Assembly: GCA_902788555.1 (NCBI GenBank)
Contig: CADAKQ010000003.1
Location: forward strand, 1 to 64,000
Direction of reading: 5' to 3'
From: an uncultured Lachnospiraceae bacterium
Lineage (GTDB): Bacteria > Bacillota > Clostridia > Lachnospirales > Lachnospiraceae
Length of the DNA: 64,000 nt
A model generated the notes under the pieces. The model searched no databases, had not been told where the DNA came from, and worked only from the letters and a program-made list of their open reading frames with translations. Below, piece by piece: positions 1 to 8,143 of the stretch (positions are counted from its first letter, which is position 1; each line of letters opens with the position of its first letter). The position numbers were made by a program, and so were the translations under genes.

Positions 1-321
1 GCTGATGAATTGTTTTATGCTGATGACTTGTCTTCAAAATACAGACGTCTTTCGGTGTTTGACAGAATAGCTCTTGCTATTGCTAAAAAAAGAGACATAG
101 TGCTTCTAACAGGAGATGGTGCATTAAGAAATGCGGCTATTTCAGAGAATGTGAAAGTTATGGGTACACTTGGCTTGCTTGATAAAATGTTAAATGAAGG
201 ATGTATTGACAGAAAAGAATATTGTGATTGTTTGAAGGAATTAAAAGATAAATTGGGAGAAGGAATACGACTTCCTGAAAGTGAAATAAATTATAGACTT
301 TCATTAAAATGTGGTAGATAA
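1..321 (+). CDS. PIN-domain protein, C-terminal part (cut by window start)
   Basis: The reading frame is open from base 1, so the N-terminus lies outside the window. The visible 106 residues contain FDRIALAIAKK, LLTGDGALRNAA and a V-x-V-x-GTLGLL stretch. This is the usual end of a PIN-fold ribonuclease of the VapC/DUF3368 kind, where the aspartate in TGD helps bind metal. Such proteins are commonly toxins of type II toxin-antitoxin pairs; any partner would be upstream, outside the window. The last codons run into a 24-bp tandem repeat, so the natural C-terminus may have been altered. Family assignment is fairly good; toxin function is inferred. Confidence 0.6.
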   Translation, partial: ADELFYADDLSSKYRRLSVFDRIALAIAKKRDIVLLTGDGALRNAAISENVKVMGTLGLLDKMLNEGCIDRKEYCDCLKELKDKLGEGIRLPESEINYRLSLKCGR

Positions 322-356
322 AGTGGCAGATAATGTGGTAGATAAAGTGGCAGATA
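309..356 (+). repeat. Two tandem 24-bp repeats
   Basis: Two identical 24-bp units (309-332 and 333-356) with internal GTGGTAGATAAA / GTGGCAGATAA blocks. In the frame one base off from the PIN gene they read V-V-D-K-V-A-D-N over and over. That resembles the low-complexity linker found before the C-terminal winged helix of AlbA_2/RecG-like regulators. They overlap the end of the PIN gene. Confidence 0.7.
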
Positions 357-446
357 AATTTATTATTTAAACGATATAAAAGTTGCAGATTGAACCGAAA
401 TAATTGCCGATTCAAGTGATTATAATAAGTAAAGGATGAGATTGTT

Positions 447-719
447 ATGACATTGAAAGAATATAAAGAAAAAAGAATGAAAGATGCTGATTTTTCTGAT
501 GCTTATGTAGAACTTTTACCGGAATTAAATGTAATTCGTGCTATGCTTGATGCAAGAGTATCTCAAAATTTAACACAAAAGGAACTTTCCGAAAGAACCG
601 GAATAGCGCAAACTGAGATTTCAAAACTTGAGAATGGTACAAGAAACCCAAGTATAAAATTGCTTCAAAAAGCTTGCAGACGGTATGGATATGGTGTTAA
701 ATGTTTCTTTTACTCCTAA
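447..719 (+). CDS. Small XRE-family HTH regulator (HigA-like)
   Basis: A 90-residue protein. Residues 1-30 form an acidic N-terminal segment; residues about 32-87 form a Cro/CI-type helix-turn-helix, with the recognition region around SERTGIAQTEISKLENGTRN. The size and the N-terminal part resemble HigA-type antitoxins that bind their own promoter. It lies 125 bases after the PIN-domain gene in the same direction, preceded by AAAGGATGAG as ribosome site, and is followed by an intrinsic terminator. It could be the antitoxin of a degraded TA locus or a stand-alone repressor of the mobile region; the sequence does not decide. Confidence 0.75.
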   Translation: MTLKEYKEKRMKDADFSDAYVELLPELNVIRAMLDARVSQNLTQKELSERTGIAQTEISKLENGTRNPSIKLLQKACRRYGYGVKCFFYS

Positions 720-752
720 GAAAGCTGTTAAATGATAAGGATAAATTATATG

Positions 753-788
753 ACCGCTTGTGTGCATAGTGTACACAGGCGGTTTTTT
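753..788 (+). terminator. Intrinsic terminator after the XRE gene
   Basis: An 11-bp stem (ACCGCTTGTGT / ACACAGGCGGT, one G-U pair) is followed by a run of T. It closes the transcription unit of the XRE regulator. Confidence 0.85.
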
Positions 789-948
789 GTTGTAAATACA
801 TTTTTTATTGGCATTTTTGAGGACATAGATATATTGTATAATAAAGTTTCTAATTTAATTTATATTTATAATATTTTATGATATAATTTACAAATAAGGA
901 TTTTTGCTGAATATTAACACAAAACCTAAAATAAAGAGGGAAAAGAGT

Positions 949-1644
949 ATGAAAATTAATAGATCCGACATTGAAGAAAAAGGTTATGGAGAAACGTGGC
1001 AATATTTTTGTAGTGTTTATAATTCGTTTGAAGCTATGCGTGCAAGTTATCATATGATAAACGCGTGTTTGGATAAGAGAAAAAGTAACTTTAAAGGTAT
1101 AGTCGAAGGAAAATCGGAAATATCAGAAAATGAAAAAATGTCTTTATTACCTGGAGATATAGTTTGCATAGACGGAATTAACATGAGTATTTCATTTATT
1201 ATTAATATGAATTTACAAAGTTTTTTTCAATTTGGAAGGAATAGTTTTGACTATATGTCTCAGGTTATCGCTGCTATTTTTTGTAAAGACTTAAATATTT
1301 ATAATGTTGATTTTCAAAAATTAATTTTGAAAGAAGAAAGACTTCAAAATGAAGAAGTACGAAAATTTATTATAGATATTTCACAATCAGAAAATTATAA
1401 GTATCTTTGTGATTTCAATAATATAGTTAAACATAATTATTATCCTCAAATATTAATCTCTATGAGGGTGGATAGTCTTGATTTCATTGGCAAAATACCG
1501 GCTTTTTCAAAAGGTGTTAAAAAAGATGAAGTACACTTATATGATGAGGAAAATGTTAAAGAAAAGATAAAGAAAATATATGATTTTACGTTGGATACAT
1601 TTGATTCCTTATTAAAAATAATTATGCCTGAAAAGGAAATATAA
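949..1644 (+). CDS. Hypothetical protein, possibly HEPN-like
   Basis: Encodes 231 residues from ATG 949, which has AGAGGGA eight bases upstream; a TTG further upstream has no ribosome site. I do not recognise the protein firmly. It is all-helical in appearance, with no signal peptide. The C-terminal half contains LCDFNNIVKHNYYPQ, which resembles the N-x-x-K-H signature of Cthe_2314-type HEPN domains. HEPN proteins are frequently RNases in defence systems. It sits immediately before the MmeI-type restriction enzyme in the defence block, and codon use is very AT-rich like its neighbours. The HEPN reading is tentative. Confidence 0.5.
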   Translation: MKINRSDIEEKGYGETWQYFCSVYNSFEAMRASYHMINACLDKRKSNFKGIVEGKSEISENEKMSLLPGDIVCIDGINMSISFIINMNLQSFFQFGRNSFDYMSQVIAAIFCKDLNIYNVDFQKLILKEERLQNEEVRKFIIDISQSENYKYLCDFNNIVKHNYYPQILISMRVDSLDFIGKIPAFSKGVKKDEVHLYDEENVKEKIKKIYDFTLDTFDSLLKIIMPEKEI

Positions 1645-1717
1645 CTAAAAATATTGTGTGACATAATACTTATTAAAAAAATATATATAGTTTATGCTTA
1701 AAAGAGGAGAATTAGAA

Positions 1718-4522
1718 ATGACAGATTCTGAAACAAGAGAAGCATCAAGAAAATTTTATCAAAAATGGGCTAATCGTGGTCGTGAGGACGAGGATGATCG
1801 TTCTTATTGGCTTGATATATTTCAAAGGATACTCGGAATAGATGATGCAACTGATAAAATAGAGTTTCAAAAAAAGGTTCTTATTGATGGTAATACAAAG
1901 AGAATAGATGCATATATTCCTGAAACAAAGGTTCTTATAGAACAAAAGAGCTTTGGTAAAGCTCTTGATAAAAAAATACATAATTCAGGGGATATCGACC
2001 TAACTCCATATGAGCAGGCAAAACGATATAATGATAATTTGCCTTATTCTGAAAAAGCGCGCTACATTGTTACATCTAATTTTGCTGAGATATGGATATA
2101 TGATATGAATTTACGTAATCCAGAATCAGATATTCAAAAGATTAATATTGAAAATTTGCAAACTGAATTTTATAGATTGAACTTTCTTGTGAAAAAAGAT
2201 TCTGTAAAAATTACAAGAGAGATGGAAGTTTCTTTACAAGCTGGTGATATAGTAGGTTTATTATATGATGAATTATATAAAAATTATGCTGAACCTAATG
2301 AGGATACATTAAAAAGTTTGAATAAGCTATGTGTAAGGCTTGTTTTTTGTATGTATGCTGAAGATGCAGGATTATTTGGTAAAAAAGATATGTTTCATGA
2401 TTATCTTACAGATGTTGAACCTAAGAAGATTAGAAGGGCATTGAAGGATTTATTTAGAATTTTAGATACACCGGAAGATGAAAGGGATCCAGATGAAGAT
2501 GAAGATTTGTTGGCGTTTCCGTATGTTAATGGCGGACTGTTCTCGGACGAGGATATTGCTATACCTCAGTTTACAGATGAATTGAAGGATTTGTTGCTGC
2601 AAAAAGCATCAAATGATTTTGATTGGAGTGAGATAAGTCCGACAATATTTGGCGCGATTTTTGAAAGTACATTAAATCCCGAAACAAGAAGATCAGGAGG
2701 AATGCACTATACTTCAATTGAAATTATTCATAAGGTTATTGATCCATTGTTTTTGGATACATTAAAAGAAGAATTTGAAGAATGCAAGAATAAATCCAAT
2801 GTTGGTGGAGCAAGAACAAAGGCTTTACAAAAGTTGCAGGATAAAATTGCTTCGTTACGATTTTTGGATCCTGCAGCAGGCTCTGGAAATTTTTTGACAG
2901 AAAGTTACACTTCTCTTAGAAAGTTGGAGAATCAAATACTTAAGGAATTAAAACAGGATGTATCATCGGGACAGATGGTTCTTGATTTTATGGATGTAAC
3001 AGATATGCTTGATATAAAGGTTTCAATTCAGCAGTTTTATGGTATAGAGATAAATGATTTTGCGGTAACTGTTGCAAAGACGGCTCTTTGGATAGCAGAA
3101 GCACAGATGATGAAAGAAACCTTATCTTTTGCTGATATTAATGCTAAATTTTTACCACTAAAGACATATGTTAATATTTCTGAGGCTAACGCACTTAGAA
3201 TTGATTGGAATGATGTTATTCCTGCCAGCAAATGTAATTATATAATGGGTAATCCTCCTTTTGTTGGTGCAAGAATGATGGAACAAGATGGTGTTAAAAA
3301 AAATGATATCAAAAATGTTTTTGGTGAAATAAAAGATGTTCAGGATTTGGATTATGTTACTTGTTGGTATAAGCTTGCAAGTAAATATATTCAAGGAACT
3401 AAAAATGAAGTGAGCTTTGTTTCGACAAATTCAATTTGTCAAGGTTCTCAAGTGCCTATACTTTGGAATATATTGATAAATGAATTAAAAGTGCATATTA
3501 ATTTTGCGCATACTACTTTTAAATGGGAAAGTCAGTCTTCAAAAAAAGCAGTGGTTCATTGTGTCGTAATTGGCTTTTCCACATTTGATAGAAGCAATAA
3601 GATAATATATACAGAAAAAAGTAAAAAAACAGTAGTTAATATAAGTCCGTATCTTATTGAGGGAGAAAATATTTTTGTAGTTGCTCAAAAGAATACATTA
3701 TGTGATGTTCCTAAAATGAGTTTTGGAAATCAACCAAGAGATGGAGGATATTTTGTTATTTCTAAAGAAGAACGTGAGGAGATACTTAATAAAGAACCTG
3801 AACTTTCAAAATGGCTTCATCCTTATGTTGGTGCGGATGAATTTATAAAGGGCAAAGAAAGATGGTGCCTGTGGTTAAAAAATGCTAGTCCGGCTGATAT
3901 AAAATCAAGTAATATATTATACAATAAGGTTCAGGCCGTAAAGGAATTTAGGATGAATTCAAAGGCAAAAACAACAAATGGTTATGCAAGAGTTCCAAAT
4001 CAATTTGCACAAATTACTCAACCTGAAAATGTAGATTATTTAATAATACCAAGAGTTTCATCTGAAAATAGAAGATATGTACCTATAGGTTTTATCAATT
4101 CTAATACTATTTCATCTGATGCAGTTCAAATAATACCTAATGCAAACATGTATCATTTTGGTATACTTACATCAAATGTTCATAATGCTTGGATGCGTCA
4201 GGTTGCCGGAAGATTGAAAAGTGATTATAGATATTCAAAAGAAATAGTGTATAATCCATTTCCATGGCCGAATCCAACAGATGAACAAAAGAAAAAAATA
4301 GAACAGACAGCACAAGCAATACTTAATGCAAGAGCATTATATCCGGATAGTACACTTGCAGATTTGTATGATCCCGTACTTATGCCGTCTGAACTTCAAA
4401 AAGCTCATACCGCAAATGACAGAGCTGTTATGCAGGCATATGGATTTTCGATAAAAGATACTTCAGAGGCAGATTGTGTGGCAGAGTTGATGAAAATGTA
4501 TCAGAAATTAGTGACTGAATAG
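1718..4522 (+). CDS. MmeI-family (type IIL) restriction-modification enzyme
   Basis: A 934-residue single-chain enzyme expected to cut and methylate DNA with one target-recognition domain. Visible domains: an N-terminal PD-(D/E)XK nuclease with D64, then E75-Q-K77 (D-x10-E-x-K, as in MmeI); a helical linker; an N6-adenine methyltransferase with SAM motif FLDPAAGSGNF near residue 382 and catalytic GNPPF near residue 511; and a recognition region with PYVGADEFI and ERWCLWL. The usual MmeI-like length is 900-1000, so it looks complete. Start chosen at ATG 1718 because AGAGGAGA lies seven bases upstream; ATG 1694 would place that site inside the gene. Because both activities are in one protein, no separate methylase is needed. 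Nuclease activity is inferred. Confidence 0.9.
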   Translation: MTDSETREASRKFYQKWANRGREDEDDRSYWLDIFQRILGIDDATDKIEFQKKVLIDGNTKRIDAYIPETKVLIEQKSFGKALDKKIHNSGDIDLTPYEQAKRYNDNLPYSEKARYIVTSNFAEIWIYDMNLRNPESDIQKINIENLQTEFYRLNFLVKKDSVKITREMEVSLQAGDIVGLLYDELYKNYAEPNEDTLKSLNKLCVRLVFCMYAEDAGLFGKKDMFHDYLTDVEPKKIRRALKDLFRILDTPEDERDPDEDEDLLAFPYVNGGLFSDEDIAIPQFTDELKDLLLQKASNDFDWSEISPTIFGAIFESTLNPETRRSGGMHYTSIEIIHKVIDPLFLDTLKEEFEECKNKSNVGGARTKALQKLQDKIASLRFLDPAAGSGNFLTESYTSLRKLENQILKELKQDVSSGQMVLDFMDVTDMLDIKVSIQQFYGIEINDFAVTVAKTALWIAEAQMMKETLSFADINAKFLPLKTYVNISEANALRIDWNDVIPASKCNYIMGNPPFVGARMMEQDGVKKNDIKNVFGEIKDVQDLDYVTCWYKLASKYIQGTKNEVSFVSTNSICQGSQVPILWNILINELKVHINFAHTTFKWESQSSKKAVVHCVVIGFSTFDRSNKIIYTEKSKKTVVNISPYLIEGENIFVVAQKNTLCDVPKMSFGNQPRDGGYFVISKEEREEILNKEPELSKWLHPYVGADEFIKGKERWCLWLKNASPADIKSSNILYNKVQAVKEFRMNSKAKTTNGYARVPNQFAQITQPENVDYLIIPRVSSENRRYVPIGFINSNTISSDAVQIIPNANMYHFGILTSNVHNAWMRQVAGRLKSDYRYSKEIVYNPFPWPNPTDEQKKKIEQTAQAILNARALYPDSTLADLYDPVLMPSELQKAHTANDRAVMQAYGFSIKDTSEADCVAELMKMYQKLVTE

Positions 4523-4557
4523 ATTTTTTTCACAAAATTGATAAGAGGAATTTGTAG

Positions 4558-5319
4558 ATGGATACTAACAATACTGTAATTGAAGAAAAAATAAATACAG
4601 AAGACAGATTATTTCATTATACAGACTTTGATTCACTAATAAAAATTATAAATAGTAAGACTTTTAAATTCAACAGAAGTGATAAATTAAATGATAAAAA
4701 TGAATATATGATAAATGAAGTTTTATTTGATGATTTTTCAGAAATCAAGAGGTATTTTAAAGATTATAAATATGAAGAATATGAGAGTTCATTAAAGGAA
4801 CACTCTCGTTTCTATAGTTTCAGTATGACATATAGCCCTTATGAAAGTATTTCTATGTGGAAGATGTATGGTAAACAAGAAAACTTAAAAATAAGAATAG
4901 ATTTTCCAAGGGATATATTTGAGGGTCTGTTTCGAGAAAATAATCTTTACTCTGAAGCTGGTTCAAAGATTATAAATGGTAAACCGCTCTTTGATGTAAA
5001 AAGTATCTGCATTTTAGATAAGATTGATTACATAAAAGTTGATACTGAAAAAGAATTATTGATGAAAAAAATAGTAGATAAGTATGGTTTTATTAAATAT
5101 GAAGCATGGAAATATGAAGAAGAGGAAAGAGCATTAGTGAAGTTGAAAAGGAATGACAAGGCAATCTTTTTGAAACTAAATGAAGAATTTATAAAAAGAA
5201 TACATGTTACTTTTAATCCATGGATTTCAAAGGAGTTTTATGAAATATTGAAACAGTATTTAGATAAGTATGAAATAGAAAGCTCGTGCAGTTCGTATCA
5301 TAATAAAGTAATACTGTAG
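4558..5319 (+). CDS. DUF2971 domain protein
   Basis: A 253-residue protein with the typical DUF2971 pattern: LFHYTDFDSLIKII near the start, KLNDKNEY, then FYSFSMTYS and SMWKMYGK in the middle. The biochemical role of the family is not established. It is often found in defence islands and next to other accessory genes. No signal peptide or membrane segment is seen. It follows the MmeI-type enzyme by 35 bases with an AGAGGAA ribosome site and precedes the AbiG-like pair, so it may be co-transcribed with the restriction gene. A role in phage defence is inferred from position only. Confidence 0.75.
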   Translation: MDTNNTVIEEKINTEDRLFHYTDFDSLIKIINSKTFKFNRSDKLNDKNEYMINEVLFDDFSEIKRYFKDYKYEEYESSLKEHSRFYSFSMTYSPYESISMWKMYGKQENLKIRIDFPRDIFEGLFRENNLYSEAGSKIINGKPLFDVKSICILDKIDYIKVDTEKELLMKKIVDKYGFIKYEAWKYEEEERALVKLKRNDKAIFLKLNEEFIKRIHVTFNPWISKEFYEILKQYLDKYEIESSCSSYHNKVIL

Positions 5320-5412
5320 ATATGCATAAATTAATGAACCTAAATAATATAAATTTTATTATAACAAGGATATTAAAATATAATTTTCCCAAAAGTGAAA
5401 GAAGAATTTATT

Positions 5413-6321
5413 ATGCCAAATGGACAAAATCTAGAGTACAAAGATGATTATGTACAAAGCGCAAATACTTTATTTCATTTTATGAAAGAGCGCGAGTATT
5501 TGATAAAAGCTTTGAATGATAAAGCATTAAAACCAAGATATTGTATGGAAGATATTGATTATATAAACATAAACGATCTAAGTGGAAATAAAATAAAAGA
5601 AGTTGCTGTGTTACAAAAATGCTTTTGCGATATTCCACTTCATAAATTGATGGCTAAATTTGAAATAACCATATCTTCAGACGAAGAAATCTTAGATATG
5701 GAGAAAAAATATAAATATGAAAATGAATATAATACACATCCAGGATGCTATGGAACGTTTGCGGTTGGATTTTCAAAAAGTTGGAGCGTTTCACATGGAT
5801 TGCAACCAATTATTTATTTAAATAAAAGCTCAACGTTTTTAAATGAATATAGATGTTCTTTTGAAAAAATTTTGAATAGTAAAGATATAGATGATATGTT
5901 TGTTGATGATTTGATAGGAAGGTTGTCGTATTTTAAACCACTCCAAGGGAATATGGTTAGAAAGATTGATGGAAAAATAATAAAATTTGATAAAAATTTT
6001 CATGATGAAAAAGAATGGAGATATATCCCAAGTAATGAAATGCTTGAGAAAGTTGAATTACAAAGAGTAATTTCTAAACCTATTATTAAGAGAAATCTTG
6101 AAGCGATTAACAAAAATATTGAAATGAGCAAATACGAATCTATATGGCTAAAATTTGATTATGAAGATATTAAATATATTATAGTTCCGAGTGTTTTTGA
6201 AAGAGATGAAATGATAAAGTGTATTTTGGATATGGAAATTGAAAAGTTTAAAGATGTTTTTCAAAGAAATGTTTTGATAAGTAAAATCCTTGTTCTGGAT
6301 GATATAAGAAAGGATTGGTAA
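5413..6321 (+). CDS. AbiGi-like abortive infection protein
   Basis: A 302-residue protein from ATG 5413, with weak AAAGAAG upstream; GTG 5395 is an alternative. Landmarks: TLFHFMKEREYLIKAL at the start, CFCDIPLHKL, YGTFAVGFSKSW, FHDEKEWRYIPS and a late IIVPS. These fit the AbiGi family (antitoxin-like half of the lactococcal AbiG phage-exclusion system). The next gene begins one base after its stop and fits the partner AbiGii, which supports a two-gene module. The HF-x-x..EWRY layout is shared with DUF2971 proteins, so this protein and its upstream neighbour may be distant relatives. Function in phage defence is inferred from the family. Confidence 0.65.
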   Translation: MPNGQNLEYKDDYVQSANTLFHFMKEREYLIKALNDKALKPRYCMEDIDYININDLSGNKIKEVAVLQKCFCDIPLHKLMAKFEITISSDEEILDMEKKYKYENEYNTHPGCYGTFAVGFSKSWSVSHGLQPIIYLNKSSTFLNEYRCSFEKILNSKDIDDMFVDDLIGRLSYFKPLQGNMVRKIDGKIIKFDKNFHDEKEWRYIPSNEMLEKVELQRVISKPIIKRNLEAINKNIEMSKYESIWLKFDYEDIKYIIVPSVFERDEMIKCILDMEIEKFKDVFQRNVLISKILVLDDIRKDW

Positions 6322-6322
6322 C

Positions 6323-7402
6323 ATGGCAAATAAATTACGTGATTTGTTTGATGATAGTAAGCAAGAGGTATCTGGAAAAGTAGACTTTGATAGTACAGAA
6401 AGTTATAAAGATTTTGTAAATGCCGTCAATAAAGCTATTAAAGAAGGAATACCATCTTCAGTAAAGGGAATTGCTAATATAACTTTGATTTTAAATGACG
6501 GGAAATCGAAATATCCTATAGGCGAAAGTGGACCTTTAACTGAAGTGCGTGTTTTACCGGATGCTAGTCCTATAGAAATGGATGTAAGAACAGATAAAGG
6601 TAATAGAAAATTAAAATTTCTAAGACAGAATCTTGGAGATGGGTATTTGCTTCAAAATATGGATGGCAAAGGTGCAATTATAAAGATATTATTTGATATG
6701 AATGTACAAAAAATACATTTGAATTATAATGCGAATTATGCAGGGGCTAATAGTATAGAAGAAATGATTGATTATTATAATACAATTTATTATTTTCTTC
6801 GTACTTTGTTCAAAAATGGAATTGATGATGAAGCGATAAACAATGTGATGAATTATTTTATTGCTTCAATTGCTTTTTTTGATGAAATAAATAAAATTTC
6901 AAATGAATTAGGTGTAAAGATTTCACCGGTTAATTTAAAGGAAATAGATAATGATGAATTGTTTATAGAAAAACTATATTTCTTGCTTGTAGAAAAAAAG
7001 GTTATAAGAATTAATCAAAAAGTAAATAATATGAAGAATGTTAAATTTTTTTCAGATAAAAGACCTGAAAATAATCCTATGACTGTAGCATATCTTGAAG
7101 AAGCGGATTTGATATTCAATGGAACAGAGAAAAAGATGTATTTTGTTAATATGGCATTTAATTTGATTATTGATAAAGAGAATATAGAAGAAAATGGAGA
7201 TAATAAGATTTATTTTAGAGACAATCATGAAAATCCTATGTATATATCTCGCCGAATGTTTTTAAACGTTAATGATGCTGAGAAAGAAATGGAGAGGATA
7301 ATAAATGAAAGAAAAGAGTATCAAAATGCAAATACATTGATGTATTATATTAAAGAAAGGCATAATAATATTATTGATGAAAAAAATAAAATTATTTCAT
7401 GA
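6323..7402 (+). CDS. AbiGii-like abortive infection toxin candidate
   Basis: A 359-residue soluble protein with AAGGA eleven bases upstream of ATG, starting directly after the AbiGi-like gene (TAA-C-ATG). This spacing suggests translational coupling. Residues 20-60 form a small alpha/beta unit (FVNAVNKAIKEGIPSSVKG). The middle and C-terminal parts are lysine- and asparagine-rich, with long helices. It fits the AbiGii toxin family by length, order and general appearance, but I cannot point to a catalytic motif. An intrinsic terminator follows, so the pair forms one transcription end. The toxin role is inferred. Confidence 0.55.
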   Translation: MANKLRDLFDDSKQEVSGKVDFDSTESYKDFVNAVNKAIKEGIPSSVKGIANITLILNDGKSKYPIGESGPLTEVRVLPDASPIEMDVRTDKGNRKLKFLRQNLGDGYLLQNMDGKGAIIKILFDMNVQKIHLNYNANYAGANSIEEMIDYYNTIYYFLRTLFKNGIDDEAINNVMNYFIASIAFFDEINKISNELGVKISPVNLKEIDNDELFIEKLYFLLVEKKVIRINQKVNNMKNVKFFSDKRPENNPMTVAYLEEADLIFNGTEKKMYFVNMAFNLIIDKENIEENGDNKIYFRDNHENPMYISRRMFLNVNDAEKEMERIINERKEYQNANTLMYYIKERHNNIIDEKNKIIS

Positions 7403-7444
7403 AGATAATTTTATGATATTCAATAAAAAGAATAATATAATATT

Positions 7445-7487
7445 AAAAAAGGAAGCATTTTATATAATTTGCTTCCTTTTTTATTTT
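7445..7487 (+). terminator. Intrinsic terminator, bidirectional type
   Basis: AAAAAAGGAAGC and GCTTCCTTTTTT pair around an AT-rich loop, with A-run and T-run on either side. It ends the abortive-infection operon and could also stop minus-strand transcription. Confidence 0.85.
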
Positions 7488-7822
7488 GCAATTTTATAAA
7501 AAAGATTAATCTTTCGCGGACGCGCTAACAGAAAAAACAGAGTTTTTTCGTTTTTGGGGTTTGGGAATATTTCCCAACAAGTGACAGGTGTCGGATTTCA
7601 AAAACAGGGTTTTTGTATGACGGTGCGAAACTTGCTCTGTGAAAAAACAATTTTGTAAAAATGATATTTTTCGCTGTTATAAAAATTCAAAATTACAGAA
7701 AATTAACTAAAAAAGACATTCCCGACAAAATTCATACTTCAAATATAATGAATATACGAAACTTTATTTATATAATTATTTTGATAAGATTAATTGATGA
7801 TTTTTTATAGAGAGGTGAAGGT
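7488..7822. other. Intergenic control region before excisionase/integrase
   Basis: No gene is visible here. The region holds a 14-bp palindrome AAAGATTAATCTTT (about 7501-7514), a near-palindrome TTGGGAA/TTCCCAA (about 7561-7577), and a GC-richer patch (CGCGGACGCGC). Such symmetric sites are plausible binding sites for excision or transfer proteins of the mobile element, but nothing identifies them further. Confidence 0.4.
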
Positions 7823-8062
7823 ATGAATGATTTAATATATCGTAAGACTAATATAGACGAATCGACTATTGATAAGGTGCCTATATGGGAGAAGTGTACT
7901 TTGACTATTGATGAGGCGGCTGAGTTTAGCAATATAGGTAAAAATAAATTGAGTGAATTGTTAAAAAGACCAAGATGTCCATTTGTCTTATATGTGGGTA
8001 AAAAGAAACTTGTAAAACGCAAGGAATTCTTGGAATTCATTTCAAGGAATAATGAAATTTAA
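7823..8062 (+). CDS. xis: Excisionase-like DNA-binding protein (Tn916 Xis type)
   Basis: A 79-residue winged-helix/MerR-like protein. The core is LTIDEAAEFSNIGKNKLSEL followed by FVLYVGKKKLVKRKEFLEF, which is the layout of Tn916-family excisionases that bend the element ends and steer the integrase toward excision. It is preceded by GAGAGGTGAAGG and lies 81 bases upstream of the integrase. Family match is good by pattern and by neighbour. Confidence 0.8.
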   Translation: MNDLIYRKTNIDESTIDKVPIWEKCTLTIDEAAEFSNIGKNKLSELLKRPRCPFVLYVGKKKLVKRKEFLEFISRNNEI

Positions 8063-8143
8063 GTGTTGGAAATGAAGTTTTGTTATGATATAATATCATT
8101 TGCTGTATGAAACTTCTTTCTGACAAAGGAAAGGAGTGAGATT

